Assembly: GCA_041392505.1 (NCBI GenBank)
Contig: JAWKLX010000022.1
Span: forward strand, 75,414-139,413
Reading direction: 5' to 3'
DNA: 64,000 nucleotides
From: UBA6168 sp041392505
GTDB lineage: Bacteria; Bacteroidota; Bacteroidia; Chitinophagales; Saprospiraceae
Below are positions 8,962 to 16,403 of this stretch, in pieces. A program made the position numbers and the translations under genes. Position 1 is the first letter of the stretch. The number at the start of each line of letters is the position of its first letter. The notes beneath the pieces were generated by a model, which worked only from the letters and a program-made list of their open reading frames with translations, searched no databases and had not been told where the DNA came from.

Positions 8962-9627
8962 ATGGAAAGCAATAATGAAAATATGATTTGTCCAAAATGC
9001 AATAGCGCTGCCAGCGGAAACTACTGTTCCCATTGCGGGGCAAAATTGAAAACTGAGCCTTTCTCCGATCTGAACTCCTATTCAGAAATTATAGCCGATG
9101 AACGTTGTCAAGCGATCATCGGACGTGCGGCAACCAAGGCCAAAACAAACCTGACCGCTGCTGAATTCCTGCAATTTGCCCAGATGGTAATGCCCGGACG
9201 GTTACCGCTCTCGGCCTTGGCTTCGATCTCCAGCAGGATTGGGGAAAAACTGGATGTGGGGAGGGAGGAGTTTGGTTTCCGGGTGTATCATTGCCCATTT
9301 TCTTTCGTGGTGCTGGCGCACCTAACTTCTTTGGCTAAACATTCTATGGCCGTAAAAAAAGTGCTCGAAACCGATGGCTATTGTTACATAGAGGCGCATA
9401 TCCCATCTACGATCTGGAATTTAAATGGGCGATTGGAAACCTTGATCATGGCAGAACCCACCAAAACCAAGGTAATGATCGAAGCGAAGATATTCGGGCA
9501 ATGGCTCGACCTGGGCACGACTGGTCAAATGATAGAACGGATCTTGGCGGAGATGGAAAAATTGAGCGCTCATTTCCTTCACAGTAAAGACCTGAAAAAT
9601 GGAGGAGGTGTCGTGGCGACAGTTTAG
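8962..9627 (+). CDS. zinc-ribbon protein of unknown function
   Basis: 221 residues. The N-terminus holds a zinc ribbon with two CxxC knuckles, CPKC at residues 9-12 and CSHCG about ten residues later. The remaining 180 residues have no recognised family: a helical stretch with GRAATKAKTNLTAAEF, a region FGFRVYHCPFSFVVLAHL with hydrophobic strand character, and a C-terminal helix with MIERILAEMEKL. No signal peptide, so it is probably cytoplasmic. It lies 78 bases upstream of the Rieske/GltS fusion on the same strand and may share its transcript. Zinc ribbons of this type usually mediate nucleic acid or protein contacts, but no function should be inferred. Confidence 0.75.
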   Translation: MESNNENMICPKCNSAASGNYCSHCGAKLKTEPFSDLNSYSEIIADERCQAIIGRAATKAKTNLTAAEFLQFAQMVMPGRLPLSALASISSRIGEKLDVGREEFGFRVYHCPFSFVVLAHLTSLAKHSMAVKKVLETDGYCYIEAHIPSTIWNLNGRLETLIMAEPTKTKVMIEAKIFGQWLDLGTTGQMIERILAEMEKLSAHFLHSKDLKNGGGVVATV

Positions 9628-9705
9628 AACCTTACTTTTCCCTGATTACCTATTTGTAGGCAAACCTTCTTATTTTGCCCCATCGATTCATTACAAAAAA
9701 TCAAA

Positions 9706-11340
9706 ATGGAAGCCTACACCGATCTCATTGACCCCGTCAAAATTGCCGATTTCAACCAATTAGAAGACCGCCAACCCGCCCATGCGCTCGTCGAGAACAC
9801 TGATCTCGTCGTCATTCGTTTTGGCGAGCAAGTCTCCGTACTGTACGGTCGCTGCCTGCACCGGGGGGCGTTGTTGTCCGACGGACATGTGGATGGCGAC
9901 AACCTTATATGTGGCCTCCATAATTGGGATTACCGCATTGATACAGGCGTGAGTGAATACAACAACGAAGAGGCGCTGCGCAAATTCAAATCCGCTGTCC
10001 ACGAGGGGATTGTATATGCAGACAAAGCTGATGTGATCGCCTTTGAAGAACTCCACCCGCAGCCATTCAACCGCAATGAATACCTCGGCCAATACGCCGA
10101 TACCCACCCCGAGAGTACAGAACCTTACACCCGGTACATCAGCGAATTGGCGAAAAATGGTTTGAAAAATTGGGGGCATCACGGCCAGTCCGAAGCGATG
10201 GGCGTGGACCGCAATACCTTGCCTAAATGGGAGGATATTCAGTTTTTGCCAGCCCAGATGTATTATCGGCCCCTGCTCGACGACGAGCCTGTTTCCACCA
10301 AAGTGGTAATTGGGCCAAAGGCGGCAAAGCCGCTGGAGTTGGACATCCCGCTTTTCGTTTCCGATATGTCTTTTGGTGCGCTGTCAAGGGAGGCAAAAAT
10401 AGCTTTGTCCAGAGGTGCGGAAATGGCGGGCACGGGGATTTGCAGCGGCGAAGGCGGTATGTTGCCGGAGGAACAGGCCAATAATTCCCGCTATTTTTAC
10501 GAAATGGCTTCCGCCAAATTTGGTTTTAGTTTTGATAAAGTAAAACGTTGCCAAGCCTTCCATTTCAAAGGTGGTCAGGGCGCCAAAACAGGAACCGGCG
10601 GTCACCTCCCCGGTAATAAAGTGACTGAGGAAATAGCTTCCGTCCGGGGACTCAAAGTTGGCCAGAACGCTATTTCTCCAGCCGCTTTTCCCGATCTAAA
10701 AACGCCCAGCGATTTTCGGGAAATAGCCAAAGAGGTACGCTCAATAACTGGCGGCATCCCGGTCGGTTATAAAATTGCCGCCAGCCACATTGAAAAGGAT
10801 ATTGATTTCGCCCTGGAAGTCGGAGTGGATTATATCATCCTCGATGGACGGGGAGGAGGAACGGGCGCTGCGCCCACCATTCTCCGCAACAATATCAACG
10901 TGCCGACCATTCCTGCCCTGGCCCGTGCCCGCCGCCATCTCGACAAGGTCGGCGCAACGGACGTGACACTGGTCATCACTGGTGGTTTGCGGGTGGCCGA
11001 AGATTTTGCCAAAGCGATGATGTTGGGTGCGGATGCCATTGCGGTATCCAACTCGGCCTTGCAGGCCATCGGCTGCCTTGGGATGCGGGCCTGCAATACG
11101 AACAACTGTCCGGTTGGCATTGCTACGCAAAAAGATCATTTACGGGCCCGGATTGAAATTGAAAAATCGGCTAAACAACTCTATAACTTTTTCCATGCCT
11201 CCAACGAACTGATCAAAGTCGTCGCACGTGCCTGCGGACACGATGCCGTTTCCAAATTTAATTTCAACGATTTGAGCACCTACAATTATGATATGCACCG
11301 ATTGACGGGGATCATGTATGCGGGGGTTACCAATCCCTGA
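9706..11340 (+). CDS. Rieske [2Fe-2S] / glutamate synthase-like FMN domain fusion
   Basis: 544 residues. The N-terminal 100 residues form a Rieske domain: C50-x-H52 (CLH) and C69-x-x-H72 (CGLH) give the usual 2Cys-2His cluster ligands. From about residue 170 the protein matches the FMN-binding TIM-barrel domain of glutamate synthase large subunit (GltB): SDMSFGALSREAKIAL, GEGGMLPEE, FKGGQGAKTGTGGHLPG, VGYKIAASH, DGRGGGTGAAPT and ACNTNNCPVGIATQ are clear. There is no glutaminase domain and no gltD neighbour, so it is not an ordinary GOGAT. A likely role is a cytoplasmic flavin oxidoreductase fed electrons through its own Rieske cluster; the substrate is unknown. Related Rieske/GltS proteins are known from other bacteria by domain architecture. 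No signal peptide. Confidence 0.88.
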   Translation: MEAYTDLIDPVKIADFNQLEDRQPAHALVENTDLVVIRFGEQVSVLYGRCLHRGALLSDGHVDGDNLICGLHNWDYRIDTGVSEYNNEEALRKFKSAVHEGIVYADKADVIAFEELHPQPFNRNEYLGQYADTHPESTEPYTRYISELAKNGLKNWGHHGQSEAMGVDRNTLPKWEDIQFLPAQMYYRPLLDDEPVSTKVVIGPKAAKPLELDIPLFVSDMSFGALSREAKIALSRGAEMAGTGICSGEGGMLPEEQANNSRYFYEMASAKFGFSFDKVKRCQAFHFKGGQGAKTGTGGHLPGNKVTEEIASVRGLKVGQNAISPAAFPDLKTPSDFREIAKEVRSITGGIPVGYKIAASHIEKDIDFALEVGVDYIILDGRGGGTGAAPTILRNNINVPTIPALARARRHLDKVGATDVTLVITGGLRVAEDFAKAMMLGADAIAVSNSALQAIGCLGMRACNTNNCPVGIATQKDHLRARIEIEKSAKQLYNFFHASNELIKVVARACGHDAVSKFNFNDLSTYNYDMHRLTGIMYAGVTNP

Positions 11341-11528
11341 TAAAATTTCAACCTGATAGTCCTATCATTTAGGGAAACATTCGTTCACTTCTCTCCTCTC
11401 GCCACTCGGTCGTAAAAAACCGTAGCATGATTCTTGTATTAAAAGTGGCTCGTTGTAATCATTGATTCCCTTAACTTTTTTGCTAAAAATTGGTGACGTC
11501 CCCTAATCTCCCCGATTAATGGTAGGAA

Positions 11529-14027
11529 ATGAATGTAACCTTTTCCCTTCTGTTGTCTTTGTTTTTTTGTTTGCCCGTGGGGGAAGCCCTGAATGGCGAC
11601 CCTGTGGCCAATAGGGTTGGGAATGTCCTATCTACAACGACTATTATTACGGGGAAGATAGTGGATAAAGAAAGCCAATACCCTTTAGAATATAGTACTA
11701 TTTCCATTTATTCCTTAAATGACAGCCTGATTGCGACCGGGGGGATTTCGGATCAAGATGGCCATTTTTCCATAGAAACCAGCCTCAAGAAGTTTTTTAT
11801 AAAAATCGAATTCATCGCCTACCAGCCTAAAACCATCGAAAAGATCGACCTAACAAACAGCCAACAAACCCTTGATTTGGGCACCATCGAATTGGAATCG
11901 AACATTCAAACGTTGGCCGGGGCAGAGGTGAGGGCAGAGAAAAGCTCCATCGTGATGAGTTTGGACAAACGCGTGTTCAACGTTGGAAAAGATTTGGTCA
12001 GTGAGGGCGGTACGGCGGAAGATATTTTAAAAAATGTGCCCGGCGTTTGGGTGGACATCAACGGGGTCGTCAGTCTGAGGAGCAGCGGCGGGGTCCGTAT
12101 CTTGTTAGATGGGCAATCCTCCCTTTTGGTCAACGGGAATAATTCAAATGGCCTGCGGCAAATCCAAGCTAATTCAATCGACCGGATCGAGATCATCACC
12201 AACCCGTCCGCCAGGTACGAGGCCGAGGGAATGTCCGGGATCATCAATATTGTTTTAAAGAAAAACCAGGAGAAAGGCTTGAACGGGGCAGTCATTTCCA
12301 ATGTGGGCAACCCCGACAACCATGGTTTGGGGGTGAATTTGAATTACCGGAAAAACAAGTTCAACTTTTTTTCTGGTATTGGTGCATGGCGCATCAACCG
12401 GCCCGGCGAAGGGCAATTCAGAAACCGGTTTTTTAACCTCGAAAACCCTGACAGTACGCTCTTTTCCAATATGGACCGGACGCACGAACGCAGGAGCTCG
12501 CCGAGGTACATCAACGCAGGGGCAGACTATTATTTTAATGCAAAAAATTCCCTGACCACATCCTTCTACTATCGGACCAACAAAGACCAGAACACCTCCA
12601 ACCTCGTTTACAAACACGCCTACGGCTCACTTGAAAATATTCACCTCATCACGGAACGGCAGGAAAATGAAACTGGTGAGGAGGCTAACTTGAATTGCTT
12701 TTTAAGGTATTGGAAACTATTTTCCAAGAAGGGGCATCGGCTCATTTCGGAAATCCGCTATGAGGAAGAAACGGAAAAAGAATGGTCGGTTTATGACGAA
12801 CTTTATTTTGATGGCACCCACACCCCGTTGGATACGATTGATTTTAAGCAGCTCTCCAACAGCAATTCTGGCAACGGGCAATTGGTGGTGAGGTCGGATT
12901 ACATTTTACCAGTTTGGGGAAATGCCAAATTTGAAGCCGGGTTTCAAAGTTCCTTTCGGTCCATCACCGATCGGTACAGCGTCCATGAAGTCATTAGCTC
13001 AGTAGAGACCCCCGACACCAATTTTACCAACAACTTCGAGTACAAAGAAGTCATCCATGGGGCTTATGTCAACTTCGGCAATAAAGTCGACCAGTTTTCT
13101 TTTCAGGCCGGTCTGCGCATGGAACATTCAGACGTCGAATCGGCCCTGACTGCAAAAGACGAAATCAACGCCCGGAAGTACGTCAATTTATTTCCCAGTG
13201 CATTTGTGGGCTACGATCTGGGCCACGACAATGCACTCCAGTTGAGCTACAGCCGCCGCATTGAACGGCCCACCTTTTGGGACCTAAACCCTTTTTATAC
13301 ACTGAGGGATCGCCGGAATATTTTCCGCGGCAACCCCAACATCCGGCCTGAATATACCAATGCTTTTGAATTGGGATATATTAGGTATTGGGAAAAAGGG
13401 ACGTTTAGCGCTATCACCTATTATCGCATCACGGACGACGTCATCAAACGGATACAGCGGGTTGATGCGAGGTTTCCGGAAACCACCATCACCCAAGCGG
13501 AAAACCTCGACATCAAAAAGAATTTTGGTGTCGAATTCACTTATTTTTTTGCACTCTACGACTGGTGGAAACTCAATGGCGACCTGAATTTTTTCCATTC
13601 CTTCTCGGAAGGTACTTATCAATATGAGGGGCGGGAAGTTTATGTTGGCGGAAAATCATTTTCCCTGACTTCCAAAACGATTTCCCGTTTTACTTTCTGG
13701 GAAAAATTTAATTCCCAAATGGTGCTCAGTTATGCCGCTCCCCGCACCACCACGCAAGGCGTGAACCGGGCCATGGTCGCTTTGGATCTTGCGGGCAGTG
13801 TCGATTTGTTGAAAAATAACGGGACGGTCACGTTGAGTGTCAGCGATGTTTTTAATTCCCGCCGCCGCCGTTCTTATTCAGAAGATGCTACCTTTTATTC
13901 CGCCGATAATTTCCTCTGGCAATCCCGCTCCGTCATCCTGTCTTTCCACTACCGGATCAACCAGCATAAAAAGCAGAACCAAATATATTCCAGCCCAATT
14001 AAAGAAGATGATCTGGAGCGGTTTTGA
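11529..14027 (+). CDS. TonB-dependent receptor, OMP_b-brl_3 (outer membrane beta-barrel) family
   Basis: 832 residues with a signal peptide (hydrophobic core SLLLSLFFCLPVG). Residues about 35-110 form a carboxypeptidase-regulatory-like beta sandwich (TGKIVDKESQYPLEYSTISIY, GGISDQDGHFSIE). The plug follows, with VFNVGKDLVSEGGTAEDILKNVPGV and RILLDGQSSLLVNG. The remainder is a long beta-barrel ending before residue 832 with aromatic alternating strands (FTYFFALYDWW, TVTLSVSDVFNSRR). Family members lie in the outer membrane; substrates are mostly unknown and some members are not transporters. Length is typical. It stands alone, 188 bases after the Rieske gene; that gap shows no clear signal. Confidence 0.88.
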   Translation: MNVTFSLLLSLFFCLPVGEALNGDPVANRVGNVLSTTTIITGKIVDKESQYPLEYSTISIYSLNDSLIATGGISDQDGHFSIETSLKKFFIKIEFIAYQPKTIEKIDLTNSQQTLDLGTIELESNIQTLAGAEVRAEKSSIVMSLDKRVFNVGKDLVSEGGTAEDILKNVPGVWVDINGVVSLRSSGGVRILLDGQSSLLVNGNNSNGLRQIQANSIDRIEIITNPSARYEAEGMSGIINIVLKKNQEKGLNGAVISNVGNPDNHGLGVNLNYRKNKFNFFSGIGAWRINRPGEGQFRNRFFNLENPDSTLFSNMDRTHERRSSPRYINAGADYYFNAKNSLTTSFYYRTNKDQNTSNLVYKHAYGSLENIHLITERQENETGEEANLNCFLRYWKLFSKKGHRLISEIRYEEETEKEWSVYDELYFDGTHTPLDTIDFKQLSNSNSGNGQLVVRSDYILPVWGNAKFEAGFQSSFRSITDRYSVHEVISSVETPDTNFTNNFEYKEVIHGAYVNFGNKVDQFSFQAGLRMEHSDVESALTAKDEINARKYVNLFPSAFVGYDLGHDNALQLSYSRRIERPTFWDLNPFYTLRDRRNIFRGNPNIRPEYTNAFELGYIRYWEKGTFSAITYYRITDDVIKRIQRVDARFPETTITQAENLDIKKNFGVEFTYFFALYDWWKLNGDLNFFHSFSEGTYQYEGREVYVGGKSFSLTSKTISRFTFWEKFNSQMVLSYAAPRTTTQGVNRAMVALDLAGSVDLLKNNGTVTLSVSDVFNSRRRRSYSEDATFYSADNFLWQSRSVILSFHYRINQHKKQNQIYSSPIKEDDLERF

Positions 14028-14144
14028 GGTGGGAAAAAAAATTGGATTGGAAATCCTCTTTCAATATCTCGGCGATCTTGTTTCTATTTTTTAAAACTTA
14101 TTTGCGGGGCTTCGTTGGCGCAGGACTGTGCCAGCGGTTTTATT

Positions 14145-14546
14145 CTATCTCTGCCATACTACAGACCAAATGCTATCTCTAAATTCCTGCAAACAATCGT
14201 TACTGAAGGAAGTCCAGCCATTATATTTACAAACTAAGTTACAATCCGCTGAATAAATGTATTCCGTTTCATCTTCCCAATCTGTTTGTAGCCAATAATA
14301 ATAATTTGAATCTACTTGCAACCTAAATATTCGTTCCAGATCATAGTCCTCATTTCCTGTTATTGAATCATTGTTGACATAGTCATTGTAGTTCTTGACA
14401 ATGTCTATCAAACAAGGTGTCAAATATTTAAAACTATCGATTTCCATTTCCATATCTTCTTCCATAGTCATACTTGATTCATCCGTACAATTAAGGAAAT
14501 AAATAGCCGAAAGAAACAGCATTAGAAAGATTGATTTTATTTTCAT
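14145..14546 (-). CDS. small lipoprotein of unknown function
   Basis: 133 residues with a lipoprotein signal (FLMLFLSAIYFLNC). The mature part starts with an acidic, Met-rich linker (MTMEEDMEMEID) and continues as a compact domain with paired cysteines (TPCLIDIV, SADCNLVCKYNG, SNDCLQEF) and an aromatic cluster YYYWLQTDW. The pattern resembles small Bacteroidota secreted domains annotated only as DUFs; I do not recognise a specific one. It converges with the TonB receptor and is followed, on its own strand, by no obvious partner. Probably anchored in the outer membrane facing the periplasm or surface. Confidence 0.75.
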   Translation of the reverse strand: MKIKSIFLMLFLSAIYFLNCTDESSMTMEEDMEMEIDSFKYLTPCLIDIVKNYNDYVNNDSITGNEDYDLERIFRLQVDSNYYYWLQTDWEDETEYIYSADCNLVCKYNGWTSFSNDCLQEFRDSIWSVVWQR

Positions 14547-14657
14547 TTTAAGGTATTTTTAAAAGTGTTATGTGGATTATTTTGATTGATGAATTAAATT
14601 GGATTGTTGCCGAAATTTAGTTTATTAATTGCCAAAAATGTTGAGTTTTATCCTCAA

Positions 14658-15386
14658 TTAGAATGTTCTTTCTATAATTTTTAATTCACTTTTTCCTATT
14701 TCTTTTAGGTACAATGCTTTTGACAAGAGCCCTTGTGTATCAGGGTTGTCGAAGTACCCTTTTGTTATTTCTTTTAATTTTTCCATAGCATCTTGATTGC
14801 CTTCTTTACATATGAAAAGTAAATCTCTTGCAGGGATTGAAATTATGGCATTTCCATTTATTATTTGATGCATTTGTTCCCAAAAACAGTCTAATAATAT
14901 TATTGCCGCTTCAAAATTTCCACCAGCAGTAATCATTATTATATGGTTCGGGTCACCATTCATTTTTATCTGCTCTCCGATCTCTTCAATCAAAGCATTT
15001 ACACTTGCTTGATGCAATATGTCTTTATTTAGATTTGGGTTATTTTTGAAAACCTCATTTTGTAAAATTTTAAAACTATTTCCTTCATCAACTGCAAAGC
15101 ATAGAATTAAATCTTCATAAAGAGCTTTAACAATTGGTTTTTGGTCTTCAGTAATTTCTATTCCAGTCGGCATTGGGTTACCCATAAATAGTTTTAATTG
15201 GTCGTTTGCATATATTTCATGCGAATAGTCAACTTTAATTTTTGGTAATATCCTAACGGATTCGCTCTTTCGTGATTTTTGTTGGTTTTTAGATTCATTT
15301 TCTATGTTCGTATTTGGAATTGCAGGATCTTCATTATCCGTCATTTGTTCTTCTGTTTTTCCAAATAATTTTTTGAAAAAGCTCAT
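14658..15386 (-). CDS. DUF1444 (YtpQ-like) family protein
   Basis: 242 residues from the ATG at 15386. The frame is open further upstream to 15458, but the extra 24 residues (rich in I, L and C) look non-native, and MSFFKKLFGK is a natural start. After a charged linker of about 60 residues, the protein carries a DUF1444-like pattern: EDLILCFAVDEGNSF, GDPNHIIMITAGGNFEAAIILLDCFWEQ and AIISIPARDLLFICKEGN. DUF1444 proteins are cytoplasmic and of unknown role. The C-terminal 40 residues form a helical pair. The gene is AT-rich compared with flanking metabolic genes. It is separated from the response regulator by a MITE-like element. Confidence 0.7.
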   Translation of the reverse strand: MSFFKKLFGKTEEQMTDNEDPAIPNTNIENESKNQQKSRKSESVRILPKIKVDYSHEIYANDQLKLFMGNPMPTGIEITEDQKPIVKALYEDLILCFAVDEGNSFKILQNEVFKNNPNLNKDILHQASVNALIEEIGEQIKMNGDPNHIIMITAGGNFEAAIILLDCFWEQMHQIINGNAIISIPARDLLFICKEGNQDAMEKLKEITKGYFDNPDTQGLLSKALYLKEIGKSELKIIERTF

Positions 15387-15471
15387 TTTATTTGCTTTGT
15401 TTTTATAACAGATAGTTATGTGCAGTGCCAGCAGGATCATTTTGACCTCAATAAACATTGCATAGATAGTT

Positions 15472-15695
15472 CTTATTAAGTACGACGTGCTAATTAAACA
15501 GGTATTTTATGCGTATCTTTTTCCGCTATTTTTCACCAAAAAATAAATCTCCCGAAGTAAATTCGGGACAGGCTGTAGCCCTGCTATGCATGGATTTTTT
15601 GGCAAAAACTATCGAAAAATAGAAATATCCCGCAACTCGCCTCGGGAATCTTACACCTAAAATTACCCGTTTACTCAACACGTCGTACTTATTAG
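15472..15695. mobile_element. MITE-like element with about 38-bp terminal inverted repeats
   Basis: Left end 15472-15509 and right end 15658-15695 are inverted copies sharing AAGTACGACGTG and further matches (AAAC.GG.A..TTTTA), roughly four of five positions. A second, weaker inverted repeat lies inside (CGCTATTTTTC near 15523 against GAAAAATAG near 15614). The interior holds no convincing gene; a 62-codon frame covering it is probably fortuitous. TTA occurs at both outer edges and could be a short target duplication. No transposase is present. Confidence 0.55.
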
Positions 15696-15760
15696 ATGTT
15701 GAATAATACTTCAACCTTGTTTTTTACATTATATAGGTAATGACAACGGAGCTTATATTT

Positions 15761-16402
15761 CTAAATCCAGCGATTCTTTTGGGCAACATTGCTGGCTTCT
15801 ACAGCTGAATGCACATTAAGTTTACGATAAATATTTTCGATATGAGTGTTCACCGTTCGTTGTGAAATATGACATTGATCTGCAATTGATTTGTAACTCA
15901 TTCCTTTACATAAATAATCCAGTATTTCGCTTTCACGCTTAGTCAAATCATAATCTTCTTTTGTAAGTGTTGATGTTCGTTGATTAGTAAAGAATTCTAT
16001 GGTGAGTGCTGCAATTTCAGGCGTCATCGGTAACCTGCCTTCCTTGGCTTGCTTTACGGCTTCGAGTATAGCTTTGGGTTTTTCACCTTTTAAAATATAA
16101 CCATTGGCGCCGTTTTTTAGTGCATTAAATACATTGTCTCTTTGATTGACAACGGTTAATATAACAATAGGGATATCGGGATATAGATTCTTTGCTTCCC
16201 TAGTGGCTTCTATCCCATCCATTTCAGGCATTTCAACATCCATGAGAATGACTTCCGGCCTGATACCGCTGGCCATCTTTTGCAATAATTCTTTTCCGTT
16301 TTCAGCCACCAATTGCACTTCAATTTCTCCCAATAATTCAAATATTTTTATCAAATTATTTCTTACATCTTTGTTGTCTTCTACAATGGCTACTTTTATC
16401 AT
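15761..16402 (-). CDS. NarL/LuxR-family response regulator
   Basis: 213 residues from the ATG at 16402. A TTG nine bases upstream would overlap the kinase, but the ATG begins one base after the kinase stop and gives the canonical MIKVAIVEDN. The receiver domain has the acidic pair E8/D9, phosphoacceptor D55 (VILMDVEMPEMDG), a Thr in VILTV and Lys in YILKG. A LuxR-type helix-turn-helix occupies residues about 145-210 (LTKRESEILDYLCKGMSYKSIA, RTVNTHIENIYRKLNV). It is the cognate regulator of the histidine kinase immediately upstream, translated in close coupling. Targets are unknown; the divergent secreted-protein gene at 19521 is a reasonable candidate. Confidence 0.93.
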   Translation of the reverse strand: MIKVAIVEDNKDVRNNLIKIFELLGEIEVQLVAENGKELLQKMASGIRPEVILMDVEMPEMDGIEATREAKNLYPDIPIVILTVVNQRDNVFNALKNGANGYILKGEKPKAILEAVKQAKEGRLPMTPEIAALTIEFFTNQRTSTLTKEDYDLTKRESEILDYLCKGMSYKSIADQCHISQRTVNTHIENIYRKLNVHSAVEASNVAQKNRWI

Positions 16403-16403
16403 A

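Noticed and set aside
15526..15714. 62-codon minus-strand frame
   Set aside because: It is contained almost entirely within the inverted-repeat element at 15472-15695.
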